The notes beneath the pieces are model-generated. The model did not search any database and was not told the DNA's origin. It saw only the letters and a program-made list of their open reading frames with translations. A DNA stretch of 28,575 nucleotides, from NCBI GenBank assembly GCA_948482415.1, contig CAOMFZ010000005.1:1-28575 (forward strand), written 5' to 3'. The position numbers and the translations under genes were made by a program. This DNA comes from an uncultured Mailhella sp. (GTDB lineage Bacteria > Desulfobacterota > Desulfovibrionia > Desulfovibrionales > Desulfovibrionaceae). Positions 8,341-17,400 of the stretch are shown here, piece after piece (positions within the stretch are counted from its first letter, which is position 1; each line of letters starts with the position of its first letter).

Positions 8341-9381
8341 ATGTCTCAAACTAAAATTTTGTTGGAAGCAGGTACAAACGAGCTTGAGATTGTAGAATTT
8401 TATATTGATGAACCTGTGACAGAATTTGATTCAGGCACATCAAGTGCACTCAAATTAATTCAGGAAGAGGGCAAAGACCCTATTTACCGCGGCTATTATG
8501 GAGTTAACGTTGCCAAAGTTTTGGAAATTATTCAGCTGCCCCATGTTACTCCTTTGCCGGAACTGCAAAATGATTCCGTTTTAGGCGCATTTAATTTGCG
8601 TTCTAAAATTATTCCTTTGGTAGATTTGAATATTTGGCTTGAAAAAGATAATTTGGATAATATTAATCCGCCTAAAGTTGTTGTAACAGAATTCAACAAC
8701 GTGACAACAGCGTTTAAAGTTTCCGGCGTGAACAGAATTCACCGTATCAGCTGGGAAGATGTTGAGGCACCAAACTCTTATATGTCTTTCTTCTCCAAAG
8801 GCTGTATCACGGGTGTTGTCCGCCTTGAAGACAGAATTGTTTTTATTCTTGACCTTGAAAAAATCGTGACAGAGCTCAATCCAACACTTGGTCTGCGTCT
8901 TGATAATGCCATTGATTGGAAAAAGAACCAAAAATACCGCGCTATTGTTTGCGATGACTCCTCACTTATCCGTAATATGCTCAAATCCCTGCTTCAGGAA
9001 GCAAACTTTGATGTTCGTGATTTTACCAATGGTCAGGAAGCCTGGGATGAACTTTGCTCTCTGCGCTCAAAAGCAATAGAAGAAAACAAAGATATCAGCG
9101 ATTATGTGCAAGTGCTTATTTCTGATATCGAAATGCCGAAAATGGACGGTCATACCCTTTGCAAGACGGTAAAAGAAGACCCATACATGAAGAAAATTCC
9201 GGTTATTCTCTTCTCTTCTCTTATTACTGATAAACTTCGTCATAAAGGTCTTTCTGTCGGTGCTGACGAACAGATCTCCAAACCTGGCGTAACCCAGCTG
9301 GCACAGCGCGCCCACGAACTTATCGAGCAATATGCTGCCGGTTATGTTCCAGAAAAGAAACCTGAAGAACCAAAAATATAA
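8341..9381 (+). CDS. cheV: Chemotaxis coupling/adaptation protein CheV (CheW-REC)
   Basis: Links chemoreceptors to CheA and tunes the signal through phosphorylation. The 346-aa protein has an N-terminal CheW-like domain (about 12-180, with YYGVNVAKVLEI and AFNLRSKIIPLVDL) and a C-terminal receiver domain (about 200-330). The receiver keeps the acidic pair (CDDSSLIRN), the phosphoacceptor Asp in LISDIEMPKMDG, the serine in ILFSSL and the lysine in QISKP, so it should be phosphorylatable. A strong Shine-Dalgarno AGGAGG (8331-8336) lies 4 nt before the start. It follows ispH by 27 bp with no terminator between, so it is probably the late part of the envelope operon, an unexpected setting for a chemotaxis gene. 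CheA and receptors are not in the window. Confidence 0.95.
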   Translation: MSQTKILLEAGTNELEIVEFYIDEPVTEFDSGTSSALKLIQEEGKDPIYRGYYGVNVAKVLEIIQLPHVTPLPELQNDSVLGAFNLRSKIIPLVDLNIWLEKDNLDNINPPKVVVTEFNNVTTAFKVSGVNRIHRISWEDVEAPNSYMSFFSKGCITGVVRLEDRIVFILDLEKIVTELNPTLGLRLDNAIDWKKNQKYRAIVCDDSSLIRNMLKSLLQEANFDVRDFTNGQEAWDELCSLRSKAIEENKDISDYVQVLISDIEMPKMDGHTLCKTVKEDPYMKKIPVILFSSLITDKLRHKGLSVGADEQISKPGVTQLAQRAHELIEQYAAGYVPEKKPEEPKI

Positions 9382-9382
9382 T

Positions 9383-9859
9383 ATGAATATCTTAGTGTTG
9401 GGTGTCGGCAATGTCCTTTACCGCGATGAAGCAATCGGGGTAAAAACTGTGCTCAAAATGCAGGAAGAATATCTTTTTCCTGAAAATGTACGGCTTCTTG
9501 ACGGCGGTACGCTGGGCATGGGGCTTATGGACAGTCTGATTAGTTCCGATTTAACCATTATTGTTGATGCGGTCAAAGGCGGTCATGAACCGGGCACCTT
9601 GTACCGTTTGGTGGGGAATGATTTGCGAAAAAGCGTGAGTTTTTCCGATTCCCTGCACCAGACAGACTTGGTGGATACGCTTATTTATTGTGATTTGATT
9701 GGGCACAGACCGGACTGCGTGGTAATTGGTGTGGAACCGGAAGATTTTACTTCTCTTGATTTGGAACTGAGCCCGAAAATACAGGAAGCAATGCCGAGGT
9801 TAATTCAGGAAGTGCTGAAAGAACTCACTAAACACGGTGTGCAATATACCAAAAAATAA
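9383..9859 (+). CDS. NiFe-hydrogenase maturation protease (HyaD/HybD, peptidase M52)
   Basis: Endopeptidase that clips the C-terminal tail from a NiFe-hydrogenase large subunit once Ni is inserted. The 158-aa protein begins MNILVLGVGNVLYRDEAIGV and carries the three metal-sensing residues of the family: E16 (RDEAIG), D62 (IIVDAVKGG) and H92 (SLHQTDL), plus the GVEPEDF motif. The frame is open 17 codons further upstream within cheV, but the ATG at 9383, one base after the cheV stop, is the natural start. No strong Shine-Dalgarno is seen, so coupling to cheV is likely. No hydrogenase subunit gene is present, so its substrate is encoded elsewhere. A terminator follows at once. Confidence 0.92.
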   Translation: MNILVLGVGNVLYRDEAIGVKTVLKMQEEYLFPENVRLLDGGTLGMGLMDSLISSDLTIIVDAVKGGHEPGTLYRLVGNDLRKSVSFSDSLHQTDLVDTLIYCDLIGHRPDCVVIGVEPEDFTSLDLELSPKIQEAMPRLIQEVLKELTKHGVQYTKK

Positions 9860-9860
9860 G

Positions 9861-9884
9861 AAAGGAGCGTAACGCTCCTTTTTT
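9861..9884 (+). terminator. Rho-independent terminator of the waaA-cheV-protease train
   Basis: The stem GGAGCG (9864-9869) pairs with CGCTCC (9873-9878) across a TAA loop, flanked by AAA and TTTTTT (9879-9884). It lies one base after the protease stop codon. The complementary A-run upstream makes it partly bidirectional. Confidence 0.9.
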
Positions 9885-9889
9885 ATGGC

Positions 9890-10029
9890 TGGAGCCTTTT
9901 CGATAAATCTTGCGACTTTTTTATGCAGGGGAAAAACTTTTAGTAAAAGTTTCTTCCCCTGCACCCCTTTACAAAACTTTTTAAGCTTTCTTATAAAAAT
10001 TTGTTGCAATTATTTCAGGAAATGCTCTA
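9890..10029 (+). repeat. Interspersed hairpin repeat, copy A (MITE-like)
   Basis: About 140 bp with diverged terminal inverted repeats (left GGAGCCTTTTCG, right GGAAATGCTCTA) and a central hairpin. In the hairpin TGCAGGGG (9924-9931) pairs with CCCCTGCA (9956-9963), and the arms continue through complementary A- and T-rich stretches. The right part (ACCCCTTTACAAAACTTTTT) is nearly identical in copies B and C. The right end supplies the TAG stop codon (10027-10029, minus) of the acetyltransferase gene. Confidence 0.85.
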
Positions 10030-10476
10030 TTGTTTCAGTTTCAGATGCAGCAAAGGGAAATGATTGCCCAAGTCGTCGTATTCACTGCGGTCAAATTGTT
10101 CAAAGCCCATTTTTTGATAAAAGGCAAAAGCGTCGGGATTTTGTTCGTTGACGTCAACAAATTCAGCTCGGTAAGCATTTTTTGCGTGTTCAATAAAGCA
10201 TTTTCCAAGTCCCTGCTTTTGGGCGCTCGGGTGGATAAAAAGCATTTCAATTTTATGGTCTTCAATACCCATAAAGCCAAGCAGTTCATTATCTTCTTTG
10301 TGAGCAGTCAACAAAAAAGGAACATTTTTTAATGCGTTCAGAACAAGGGGATAGAGTTTTTCTTTGTCCTCTTGTGTTAAAAAATGGTGCGTACTCGCAA
10401 CGGAATCTTTCCAGATTTCTGCAAGCGTCTTGATGAGTTTTTGCGGGCGCTGATGTTCTGCTTTAATTTGCCACAT
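10027..10476 (-). CDS. yjaB: GNAT family N-acetyltransferase, YjaB-like
   Basis: Small cytoplasmic acetyl-CoA-dependent acyltransferase of 149 aa. The Gcn5 core is seen as the acetyl-CoA loop QKQGLG (86-91) inside HPSAQKQGLGKCF and the late strand VDVNEQNPDAFAFYQKMGF (108-126). The N-terminal IWKDSVASTHHFL and the C-terminal SEYDDLGNHFPLLHL closely resemble E. coli YjaB as I recall it, so I use that symbol cautiously; the substrate is unknown. No clear Shine-Dalgarno is seen before the ATG. The gene lies alone between inverted copies of the ~140-bp repeat: copy B is upstream of its start, and its stop codon lies within the end of copy A. This suggests that repeat insertion trimmed or framed the locus. 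Confidence 0.88.
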   Translation of the reverse strand: MWQIKAEHQRPQKLIKTLAEIWKDSVASTHHFLTQEDKEKLYPLVLNALKNVPFLLTAHKEDNELLGFMGIEDHKIEMLFIHPSAQKQGLGKCFIEHAKNAYRAEFVDVNEQNPDAFAFYQKMGFEQFDRSEYDDLGNHFPLLHLKLKQ

Positions 10477-10511
10477 AGTTTTTTTGTTTTTTAAAGGTTA
10501 AATTTTCATAG

Positions 10512-10630
10512 TAGAGTATTTCCGGAAATAATTGCAGCAAATTCTTATAAGAAAGCTTAAAAAGTTTTGTAAAGGGGTGCAGGGGAAGAAACTTTTCTAA
10601 AAGTTTGTCCCCTGCGTAAAAATTCTCAAG
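10512..10630 (-). repeat. Interspersed hairpin repeat, copy B (inverted relative to A)
   Basis: Reverse-complement copy of the element at 9890-10029. It begins TAGAGTATTTCC (10512-10523) and contains the shared segment AAAAAGTTTTGTAAAGGGGT and the GCAGGGG/CCCCTGC hairpin. The distal end is shortened (CTTGAGAATTTTT in place of the full terminal repeat) where it meets the stop of the kinase-like gene at 10633. It occupies most of the gap between the two minus-strand genes and would be transcribed if they share an mRNA. Confidence 0.84.
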
Positions 10631-10632
10631 AA

Positions 10633-11151
10633 CTACCGGAAATAATCTGAAATATCAGACGGATAGCTGTCAGTTATCAGTATATGCGGATACTGATATT
10701 TTTGACACCGGACTAAATTCTCCTGATTTTCTTTAATCAGCTGTTCTTTGTCAATTTCGTCATGTTGGCGGTTTTCAATAATGGAAGCATGTTTTTGGAT
10801 ATCCGAAAAATGCGTACAAATATACTCCTTGCTCATAATCAGGCAGCAAAAACGGATTTGCATGCGTTCCTCTTTTGAAAAATCTTTTTGCCAGCTAAAA
10901 GGAATATAACCCCCTTCAATAATGAGATTTTGTTTATTTTCAAGGACTGTCTTGATAATTTCTTTAACAATCCCCCAAAGATAAGGAATAAGTTTTTCAT
11001 CATCTTCGGGGGTCAGATTTGTTTGTTTGCTTCTGATAAGCCCCATTTTCAAATGGTCAACGGAAAGGTACGGATACTGATATTTTTCAAGGAGTTTTTG
11101 CGCAAATAAGGTTTTTCCCGTGTGAGAAGCTCCTGCAATCAAAATAATCAT
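10633..11151 (-). CDS. P-loop NTPase, small-molecule kinase-like
   Basis: A 172-aa cytoplasmic protein beginning MIILIAGASHTGKT with a clear Walker A motif (7-14). It is followed by PYLSVDHLKMGLIRSKQTNL, an acidic DxxK element typical of nucleotide-monophosphate and 2-phosphoglycerate kinase-like folds, and a strand LIIEGGYIPF that may serve as Walker B or substrate site. Its length and layout suggest an AAA_33/adenylate-kinase-like enzyme; the substrate is unknown. Proteins of this kind are, to my recollection, commoner in gut Firmicutes, and this one is richer in Lys, Ile and Asn codons than its neighbours. Transfer is therefore possible but unproven. It follows the aminotransferase gene by 33 bp, with GGAAAA upstream of the start. 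Confidence 0.78.
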   Translation of the reverse strand: MIILIAGASHTGKTLFAQKLLEKYQYPYLSVDHLKMGLIRSKQTNLTPEDDEKLIPYLWGIVKEIIKTVLENKQNLIIEGGYIPFSWQKDFSKEERMQIRFCCLIMSKEYICTHFSDIQKHASIIENRQHDEIDKEQLIKENQENLVRCQKYQYPHILITDSYPSDISDYFR

Positions 11152-11184
11152 TATCTGTTTTTCCTATGGGATTACCACAGCCAA

Positions 11185-12135
11185 TTAAAAAGGTGTTCCT
11201 GTTTCAATGAGCTTTTTATAAATGAGCTTTTGCAGTTTTTTTGCATTTTCCATAGGTACGCCGTCAGCAATTTTTTTGCCCTCATAATGGGTAATGGCAA
11301 CGCATTGGGAGCCTGTGCCGAAAAGGAGGAATTCTTTTGCGTCAAAAATTTCTTCTTCTCGAATATCACGGCTTTCTGTTTTCATGTGCAAATCGTTTTC
11401 AGCAATACTTTTCGCCATAAGGGCAGTTGTTCCGGCAAGGGCGCGCTTGAAGTAAGGCAGAACAAAAACGCCGTTTTTATCAATAATACCCACATTGGCA
11501 ATGGCGGCTTCCGCCAAATAACCGTCTTCATCAAAAGAAATGCTGACACTGACGCCCTTTCTCTCTGCTTCTTGTGCCATAAACACATTGGGCAGGTAGT
11601 TGGTGGATTTAATTTGTGCTAAAAATGGCTGTTTTGCAGGGATTTCACTTTTGCAGGCAGTAATCCCTTTTTCCCAGTAGCCCGGCGCAGGGGGATTTCC
11701 TTTGGTGACAACGCAGTAAAAACTTGCGACGGGACATTCTTTTGGGCTGATGCCAAGACCTCCCTCGCCGCGTCCCATAAGAAGTTTAATGGAACCATGG
11801 GGAGCATTGCCGACTTTGGCAGTATCAATGATGATTTGTTTGAGTTCCAGATAAGGGAGGGGAGCTTTTATGCCGAGTCTGGAGGCAGAATGTTCCAAAC
11901 GGGCAATATGGGCGTCCAGTTCCAGTATTCTGCTTTCGGCAATGGTCAGGGATTCAAAACAGCCGTCACCTCTGTGCACCAAATGGTCGTCCAAAGGTAT
12001 GCGCAGTAATTTGGCATCGGTACAAATTGCGCCAATGCTGTGCTCATAAAAGGCAGTGACAAATTCTTCAGCTTTTCGAGGGGTATTTTGGACTTTTGCA
12101 ATCCATTCCTGACTGCTGATTACCGGTGTTGCCAT
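11185..12135 (-). CDS. Class IV PLP-dependent aminotransferase (BCAT/D-amino acid/ADC lyase superfamily)
   Basis: A 316-aa fold-type IV PLP enzyme. Visible landmarks are HRGDGCFESL (54-63), the cofactor lysine K176 in QIKSTNYLPN, and the glutamate E209 in LAEAAIANVGIID that contacts the pyridine nitrogen. RALAGTT (around 229-235) binds phosphate. The exact reaction cannot be assigned. The residues are compatible with branched-chain or D-amino acid transamination or with aminodeoxychorismate lyase, and the ~35-residue N-terminal extension is not typical of any of these. A good Shine-Dalgarno (GGGAGG on the minus strand, 12143-12148) lies upstream. The start is 22 bp after the dapF stop on the same strand, so the two are probably co-transcribed, pointing towards amino acid metabolism. 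Confidence 0.86.
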   Translation of the reverse strand: MATPVISSQEWIAKVQNTPRKAEEFVTAFYEHSIGAICTDAKLLRIPLDDHLVHRGDGCFESLTIAESRILELDAHIARLEHSASRLGIKAPLPYLELKQIIIDTAKVGNAPHGSIKLLMGRGEGGLGISPKECPVASFYCVVTKGNPPAPGYWEKGITACKSEIPAKQPFLAQIKSTNYLPNVFMAQEAERKGVSVSISFDEDGYLAEAAIANVGIIDKNGVFVLPYFKRALAGTTALMAKSIAENDLHMKTESRDIREEEIFDAKEFLLFGTGSQCVAITHYEGKKIADGVPMENAKKLQKLIYKKLIETGTPF

Positions 12136-12157
12136 AATAAAACCTCCCGTTTTTATA

Positions 12158-13069
12158 TTATAAAAGTTCTATTTCGCCGGAAAAAACTTCTCTTGCCGGT
12201 CCTGTCATATAGACAATGCCGTCATCAGCCCATTCAATAATCAGTTCGCCGCCGCGAAGTTCGACAATGGCTTTTTTGTTGGTATAGTTATTGAGTACAC
12301 AGGCAACCAGAGTTGCACAGGCTCCGGTTCCGCAGGCAAGCGTTTCACCGGAACCGCGTTCCCATACCCGCATACGGATTTTATCTCGGCTGATGACTTC
12401 GATAAATTCCGTATTGACGCGTTCAGGGAATAGTTCATGGTGTTCAAAATTGGGACCGATTAGGGGCAAATCAAGATCCGCAATGTTTTGCATGGGCACC
12501 ACAAAATGCGGATTGCCCATGGATACGCCTGTACCTTTTACAGCTTTGCCGCTGACAATTATTTCCTGGCTGATAAAGGTTTCGCCGTCCGCTTTCATGG
12601 GAATATCATGAGGTTTGATAACAGGTTTGCCCATGTCCACTGTTACGCCGGTAACTTTGTTCTTTTCAACAGTCAAAACAAGCGTGCGGATACCGCTTTT
12701 TGTTTCAAGGGTAATAGTTGTTTTGTCCGTATGCTTGTGTTCGTACAAAAATTTTCCCACACAGCGGGAAGCATTGCCGCACATATTGCCTTCAGAGCCG
12801 TCATTATTAAACATGCGCATACGAAAGTCTGCTTTCTTGGATTTGCCAATCAGCACAAGCCCGTCACCGCCGACGCCGTAATTTCTGTCAGACATAAAAA
12901 TGGCAAGCGGTGCAGGATCCGTTACAGGGCTGTCCAAATCCTCAAGCCAAACATACACATAATCATTGCCGATACCTTCCATTTTGGTAAAGGGAAGCAT
13001 TTTAGGCAGCTGCATTTTTTCAATATATTCTTGTCCGAGTTTTGGAAGTCTTTTTTCAAATTCAGCCAT
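12158..13069 (-). CDS. dapF: Diaminopimelate epimerase
   Basis: Interconverts LL- and meso-diaminopimelate, giving the peptidoglycan cross-linking residue and the lysine precursor. The two catalytic cysteines of this cofactor-independent racemase are present: C97 in GNMCGNASRC and C246 in GETLACGTGAC. GVGGDG (66-71) and MGNPHFV (184-190) also match. At 303 aa it is slightly longer than the usual 275-290 because of about 25 residues before LPFTKMEGIGND. The frame is open a further 19 codons upstream, but the ATG at 13069 has GAGG (13075-13078, minus) 5 nt away and is chosen. It heads a minus-strand run with the aminotransferase. Confidence 0.94.
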   Translation of the reverse strand: MAEFEKRLPKLGQEYIEKMQLPKMLPFTKMEGIGNDYVYVWLEDLDSPVTDPAPLAIFMSDRNYGVGGDGLVLIGKSKKADFRMRMFNNDGSEGNMCGNASRCVGKFLYEHKHTDKTTITLETKSGIRTLVLTVEKNKVTGVTVDMGKPVIKPHDIPMKADGETFISQEIIVSGKAVKGTGVSMGNPHFVVPMQNIADLDLPLIGPNFEHHELFPERVNTEFIEVISRDKIRMRVWERGSGETLACGTGACATLVACVLNNYTNKKAIVELRGGELIIEWADDGIVYMTGPAREVFSGEIELL

Positions 13070-13272
13070 AAAAACCTCATAAAATGACAGTAGTTTTTGT
13101 ATAGCTTGTTTCCTGAAAAAGAACAAGGGAAAAAGAGAGAAATACAGGTACTTTCTTGTTTTTTCAATAATACCAAGTGCCTATAATCATAAAAAAAATA
13201 TTGATTTTTTTTATGATTTAAGGTATTAAAAATTATTTTGTTTTACTAACATTAAATATATATGGAACGATT
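13070..13272. promoter_or_regulatory. dapF/carA divergent control region with large dyad
   Basis: This 203-bp AT-rich gap separates divergent dapF and carA. Its centre is a perfect inverted repeat: AATCATAAAAAAAAT (13185-13199), loop ATTG, then ATTTTTTTTATGATT (13204-13218). An outer pair, TAATACC (from about 13169) and GGTATTA (about 13222-13228), surrounds it. TTGATT (13201-13206) with TATTAA (13224-13229) at 17 bp is a weak plus-strand promoter candidate that would lie inside the dyad. The carA start has only a weak Shine-Dalgarno (GGA, 13264-13266). No known operator was recognised. Confidence 0.5.
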
Positions 13273-14439
13273 ATGACTGTTAACACAAAAATTCCAGCTT
13301 TATTGATGCTTGATGACGGTACCTGCTTTGAAGGCTATGCTTTGGGTGCCTGTCAGGAAGTAGTTGGGGAAGTTGTTTTTACAACCGGTATGAGCGGGTA
13401 TCAGGAAACAATTACCGACCCCTCTTATTATGGACAAATAGTTGTTTTCACTTCTGCACATATAGGAAATTATGGTGCTACCTGCCTTGACAGCGAATGT
13501 CCCTGCCCTAAAACAGAATATGGTGCAAGCGGCATTGTTGTACATGATTTCTTTACCGGTGCGGAAAATGTTGATTTTCCGCATTTTCGTGCTGAAAGCT
13601 CCTTACAGAAAAAATTGGCTGAAATGGGAGTCAGCGGTATTTACGGGATTGATACCCGTGCATTGACCCTGCATTTGCGCATGCATGGATCCAGAAACGG
13701 TATTATCAGCACTAATTTAGACCGTGAATATTTGCTGAAACGGGCAAAAGAACTTCCTCAAATGGCAGGTCTTGATCTTGCGTCTATAGTAACCACAAAA
13801 GAAAAATTTGTTTTTGATACAGACCCCACTCCGTTTTTAAAGTATAAAAAACGTGATATGGCAAAAAAAATGCTCAATGTTGCAGTTATTGATTATGGTG
13901 CCAAGCGTTCAATTTTGCTTCATTTATTTAATAATAACATGCATCCGGCAGTTTATCCTGCAACCGTGACAGCAGAAGAAATTTTAGCGGCAAAACCTGA
14001 CGCCGTGATGCTGACCAATGGTCCCGGCGACCCGGAACCATGCGATTATGCCATTAAAACAATACAGGGATTAATCGGAAAATTGCCTATTTTCGGCATT
14101 TGTCTGGGACATCAGCTCATTTCTCTTGCTGTGGGCGCAAAAACATTCAAAATGCCTTTTGGTCATCATGGATTAAATCACCCGGTTAAAGAAGCGGCAA
14201 CAGGCAGAGTTCTTGTAACGAGCCAAAACCATGGTTTCTGCGTTGACCCGCAAACTTTGCCTGCCAATGCAAAAGTTACGCACTGGAATTTGAATGACAA
14301 TACTGTTGAAGGCATAAAATTGACTGACGCTCCTGTATTTTGTGTCCAATTCCACCCGGAAGCAGCTCCCGGAACATGGGACGCGTATGGTTTGTTTGAC
14401 GCTTTCCGTACAATGGTTGATGATTTTTATAAAAAATAA
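13273..14439 (+). CDS. carA: Carbamoyl-phosphate synthase small (glutaminase) subunit
   Basis: Hydrolyses glutamine and channels ammonia to CarB to make carbamoyl phosphate for pyrimidines and arginine. The 388-aa protein has the CarA-specific N-terminal domain (FTTGMSGYQETITDPSY, 36-52) and a C-terminal class I glutamine amidotransferase domain. The triad is C277 (FGICLGHQL), H361 and E363 (FHPEAAPGT). The length fits the family. It is the first gene of carA-carB-purF, with 54 bp to the carB start. Confidence 0.96.
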   Translation: MTVNTKIPALLMLDDGTCFEGYALGACQEVVGEVVFTTGMSGYQETITDPSYYGQIVVFTSAHIGNYGATCLDSECPCPKTEYGASGIVVHDFFTGAENVDFPHFRAESSLQKKLAEMGVSGIYGIDTRALTLHLRMHGSRNGIISTNLDREYLLKRAKELPQMAGLDLASIVTTKEKFVFDTDPTPFLKYKKRDMAKKMLNVAVIDYGAKRSILLHLFNNNMHPAVYPATVTAEEILAAKPDAVMLTNGPGDPEPCDYAIKTIQGLIGKLPIFGICLGHQLISLAVGAKTFKMPFGHHGLNHPVKEAATGRVLVTSQNHGFCVDPQTLPANAKVTHWNLNDNTVEGIKLTDAPVFCVQFHPEAAPGTWDAYGLFDAFRTMVDDFYKK

Positions 14440-14493
14440 CAGTGGCTCTTGCCATAATTATTGGTACGTTTTACCAAAAAGGATTTCAAAGAA

Positions 14494-17400
14494 ATGCCAA
14501 AACGTGAAGATCTGAAAACAATTATGGTGCTTGGTTCCGGACCTATTGTTATTGGTCAGGCTGCCGAATTTGACTATTCCGGTACACAGGGACTCAAAGC
14601 ACTGAAAGAAGAAGGCTGCCGTGTTGTCCTCCTGAATTCAAATCCTGCTACTGTTATGACGGATACTGCTTTTAGTGACGCGACCTATATTGAGCCCATG
14701 AATAAATTTATGGCGGCTGAAATTATTATCAAAGAAAGACCTGATGCTATTTTGCCGACACTTGGCGGACAAACTGCCCTTAACCTGCTCATGGATTTGC
14801 ACCACATGGGTATTTTGGAAGAATACAATGTGGAAATTATCGGAGCTCAGCCAAAATCTATCGAATTGGCTGAAAACCGCCAAAAATTCCGTGAAACCAT
14901 GGAAGCTATCGGACTTGATTTGCCAAAAAGTTCCCTTGCCACCACCTTTGAAGAAGCCATGGAAGCGATTAAAACCATCAGCTTTCCTGTGATTATCCGT
15001 CCGTCCTATACTCTGGGCGGTGCCGGCGGCGGTATTGCCTATAATATCGAAGAATTTAAAGAAATTGCCAAAGGCGGTATTGAAGCTTCTCCTATCAATC
15101 AGATTTTGATTGAAGAATCCGTGCTCGGCTGGAAAGAAATTGAGCTGGAAGTTGTGCGCGACAAGGCGGATAATGCCATTGTTATCTGCGGTATTGAAAA
15201 CCTTGACCCCATGGGTATTCACACAGGTGACTCCATTACGGTCGCACCTATCCAGACCCTTTCTGATGTGGAATATCAGGCGCTGCGTCAGGACGCATTT
15301 CGTGTTGTGCGTGCCATTGGCGTTGAAACAGGCGGCTGTAATATTCAATTTGCCGTGTGCCCAAAAACAGGCAGACGCGTTGTTATTGAAATGAACCCCC
15401 GTGTATCCCGTTCTTCTGCGCTGGCTTCTAAAGCAACAGGTTTTCCTATTGCCCGTATTGCGGCAAAACTTGCGCTTGGCTATCGTCTGGACGAACTGAA
15501 AAATGATATCACCGGCACGTCTGCGTGTTTTGAACCTACCATTGACTACTGTGTTGTCAAAATTCCCCGTTTCAACTTTGAAAAATTTGCCGGTGCGGAC
15601 ACAACCCTTGGTTTCCAAATGCATTCCGTTGGGGAAACCATGGCTCTTGGCGGCAATTTCCGTGAAGCACTGCAAAAGGCTTTCCGCGGTTTGGAAACAG
15701 GCTTGCAGGGCTTGCAAAACGGTAAATTGGAAGCAGAAGCTCCGGCGGAAGCAAATGCCCGCCGTGAATGGATCAGAGAAAAACTCTATATCCGCCGTCC
15801 TGACAGAGTGCTCCTTGTGTACGAAGGTATGCAGCTTGGCTTGACTGTTGAGGAAATCAATGAAATCACCGGCATTGACCCTTGGTTTCTCTTGCAGATC
15901 AAACATATTTTAGATGATGAAAATTCCATTCGCCAGGATTTCTGTCAGGAAATTGATAAAGCCATAGACCACAAAACGGTTGATACTGATTTTGCAAAGA
16001 AATTACGGTATTACAAAGCACAAGGCTTCAGCGATGCGCGTATTGCAAAACTATGCACGGAAAGCCTTGTCAAAAATGTTCGTGAAATTGATATCCGCGC
16101 TGTTCGTGAACGCAATGAGGTTGTGCCTGTTTTCCATACTGTTGATACCTGTGCCGGTGAATTTGAAGCCCATACGCCATATTTTTACTCAACCTATGAC
16201 GCAGCCATGCCGGACCCTCTGCATACTGCCCATGTGGGAGCAGCAAAACGCGGCTTTGTACGCAAGGTTGTCATTATCGGCGGCGGTCCAAACCGTATCG
16301 GCCAGGGGCTTGAGTTTGACTATTGCTGCGTGCAGGCTTGTTTCTCACTGCGCGAACTTGGCATAAAAACCATTATGATTAACTCAAACCCCGAAACTGT
16401 TTCCACGGACTACGATACTGCCGACACCCTGTATTTTGAGCCGGTAACCACGGAAGATGTGCTTGCTATTTGTCATGCAGAAAAACCTGACGGCGTTATC
16501 GTGCAGTTTGGCGGACAGACTCCGCTCAATATTGCCATGGCTTTGCAGGAAGCAGGCGTGCCGATTATCGGTACAAAGCCGCAGGACATTGCCCTTGCTG
16601 AAGACCGTGAAGATTTCAGCTCTTTGATTGAAGATTTGGATATTTTACAGCCTGCCAGCGGTATGGCGGTTGACCTTGAAACTTCCTGCCGTCTTGCGGA
16701 AAAAATCGGTTATCCTGTTATGGTTCGTCCTTCTTTCGTGCTTGGCGGACGGGCAATGCGTATTATCCACAACGAGCAGGAACTGGTGGATTATATCAAT
16801 GATAAATCCACAGGGCTGTATTTGAGTATTAACACGCCTATTTTGATTGATAAATTCCTTGAACAGGCCATTGAAATTGACGTTGACGCTGTTGCTGACG
16901 GCGAACGCGTCACCATTGCGGCAATTATGGAACACATTGAACAGGCAGGCATTCACTCCGGCGACTCATGCTGTTCCATTCCGACTCACACCTTGAGTGA
17001 CGAAATCAAAGGCGTTATTCGCTCCTATACCCATAAGCTCGGCAAGGCACTGCATACTGTCGGTCTTTTGAATATCCAAATGGCTATTTACAAGGGCAGT
17101 GTGTATGTTATTGAAGCAAATCCGAGAGCGTCCAGAACCGTGCCTTTTGTTTCCAAGGCTACAGGACGCAACGTAGCGGGCATTGCTGCGAAAATTATGA
17201 CAGGACTTTCTTTGAAAGATGTCAACTTTACTGATGAGCCGAAACTTCTTTACAGTGCCGTCAAAGAAGCGGTTATTCCTTTTGAGCGTTTCCCGGGCGC
17301 AGAAATTCAGCTCGGACCTGAAATGCGCTCAACCGGCGAAGTTATGGGTATTGACAGAAGCTTCGGCATGGCTTTCCTCAAAGCGCAGGCAGGCACAAGA

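Noticed and set aside
9890..10630. CRISPR-like array from the repeats near 10 kb
   Set aside because: There are only two ~120-140-bp copies, they are inverted and separated by a whole gene, and there is no regular spacer pattern or cas gene.
14638..15906. 422-codon open frame on the minus strand inside carB
   Set aside because: It is fully antisense to the conserved CarB N-half, its translation shows no recognisable domain, and long antisense frames are expected from the codon bias of carB.
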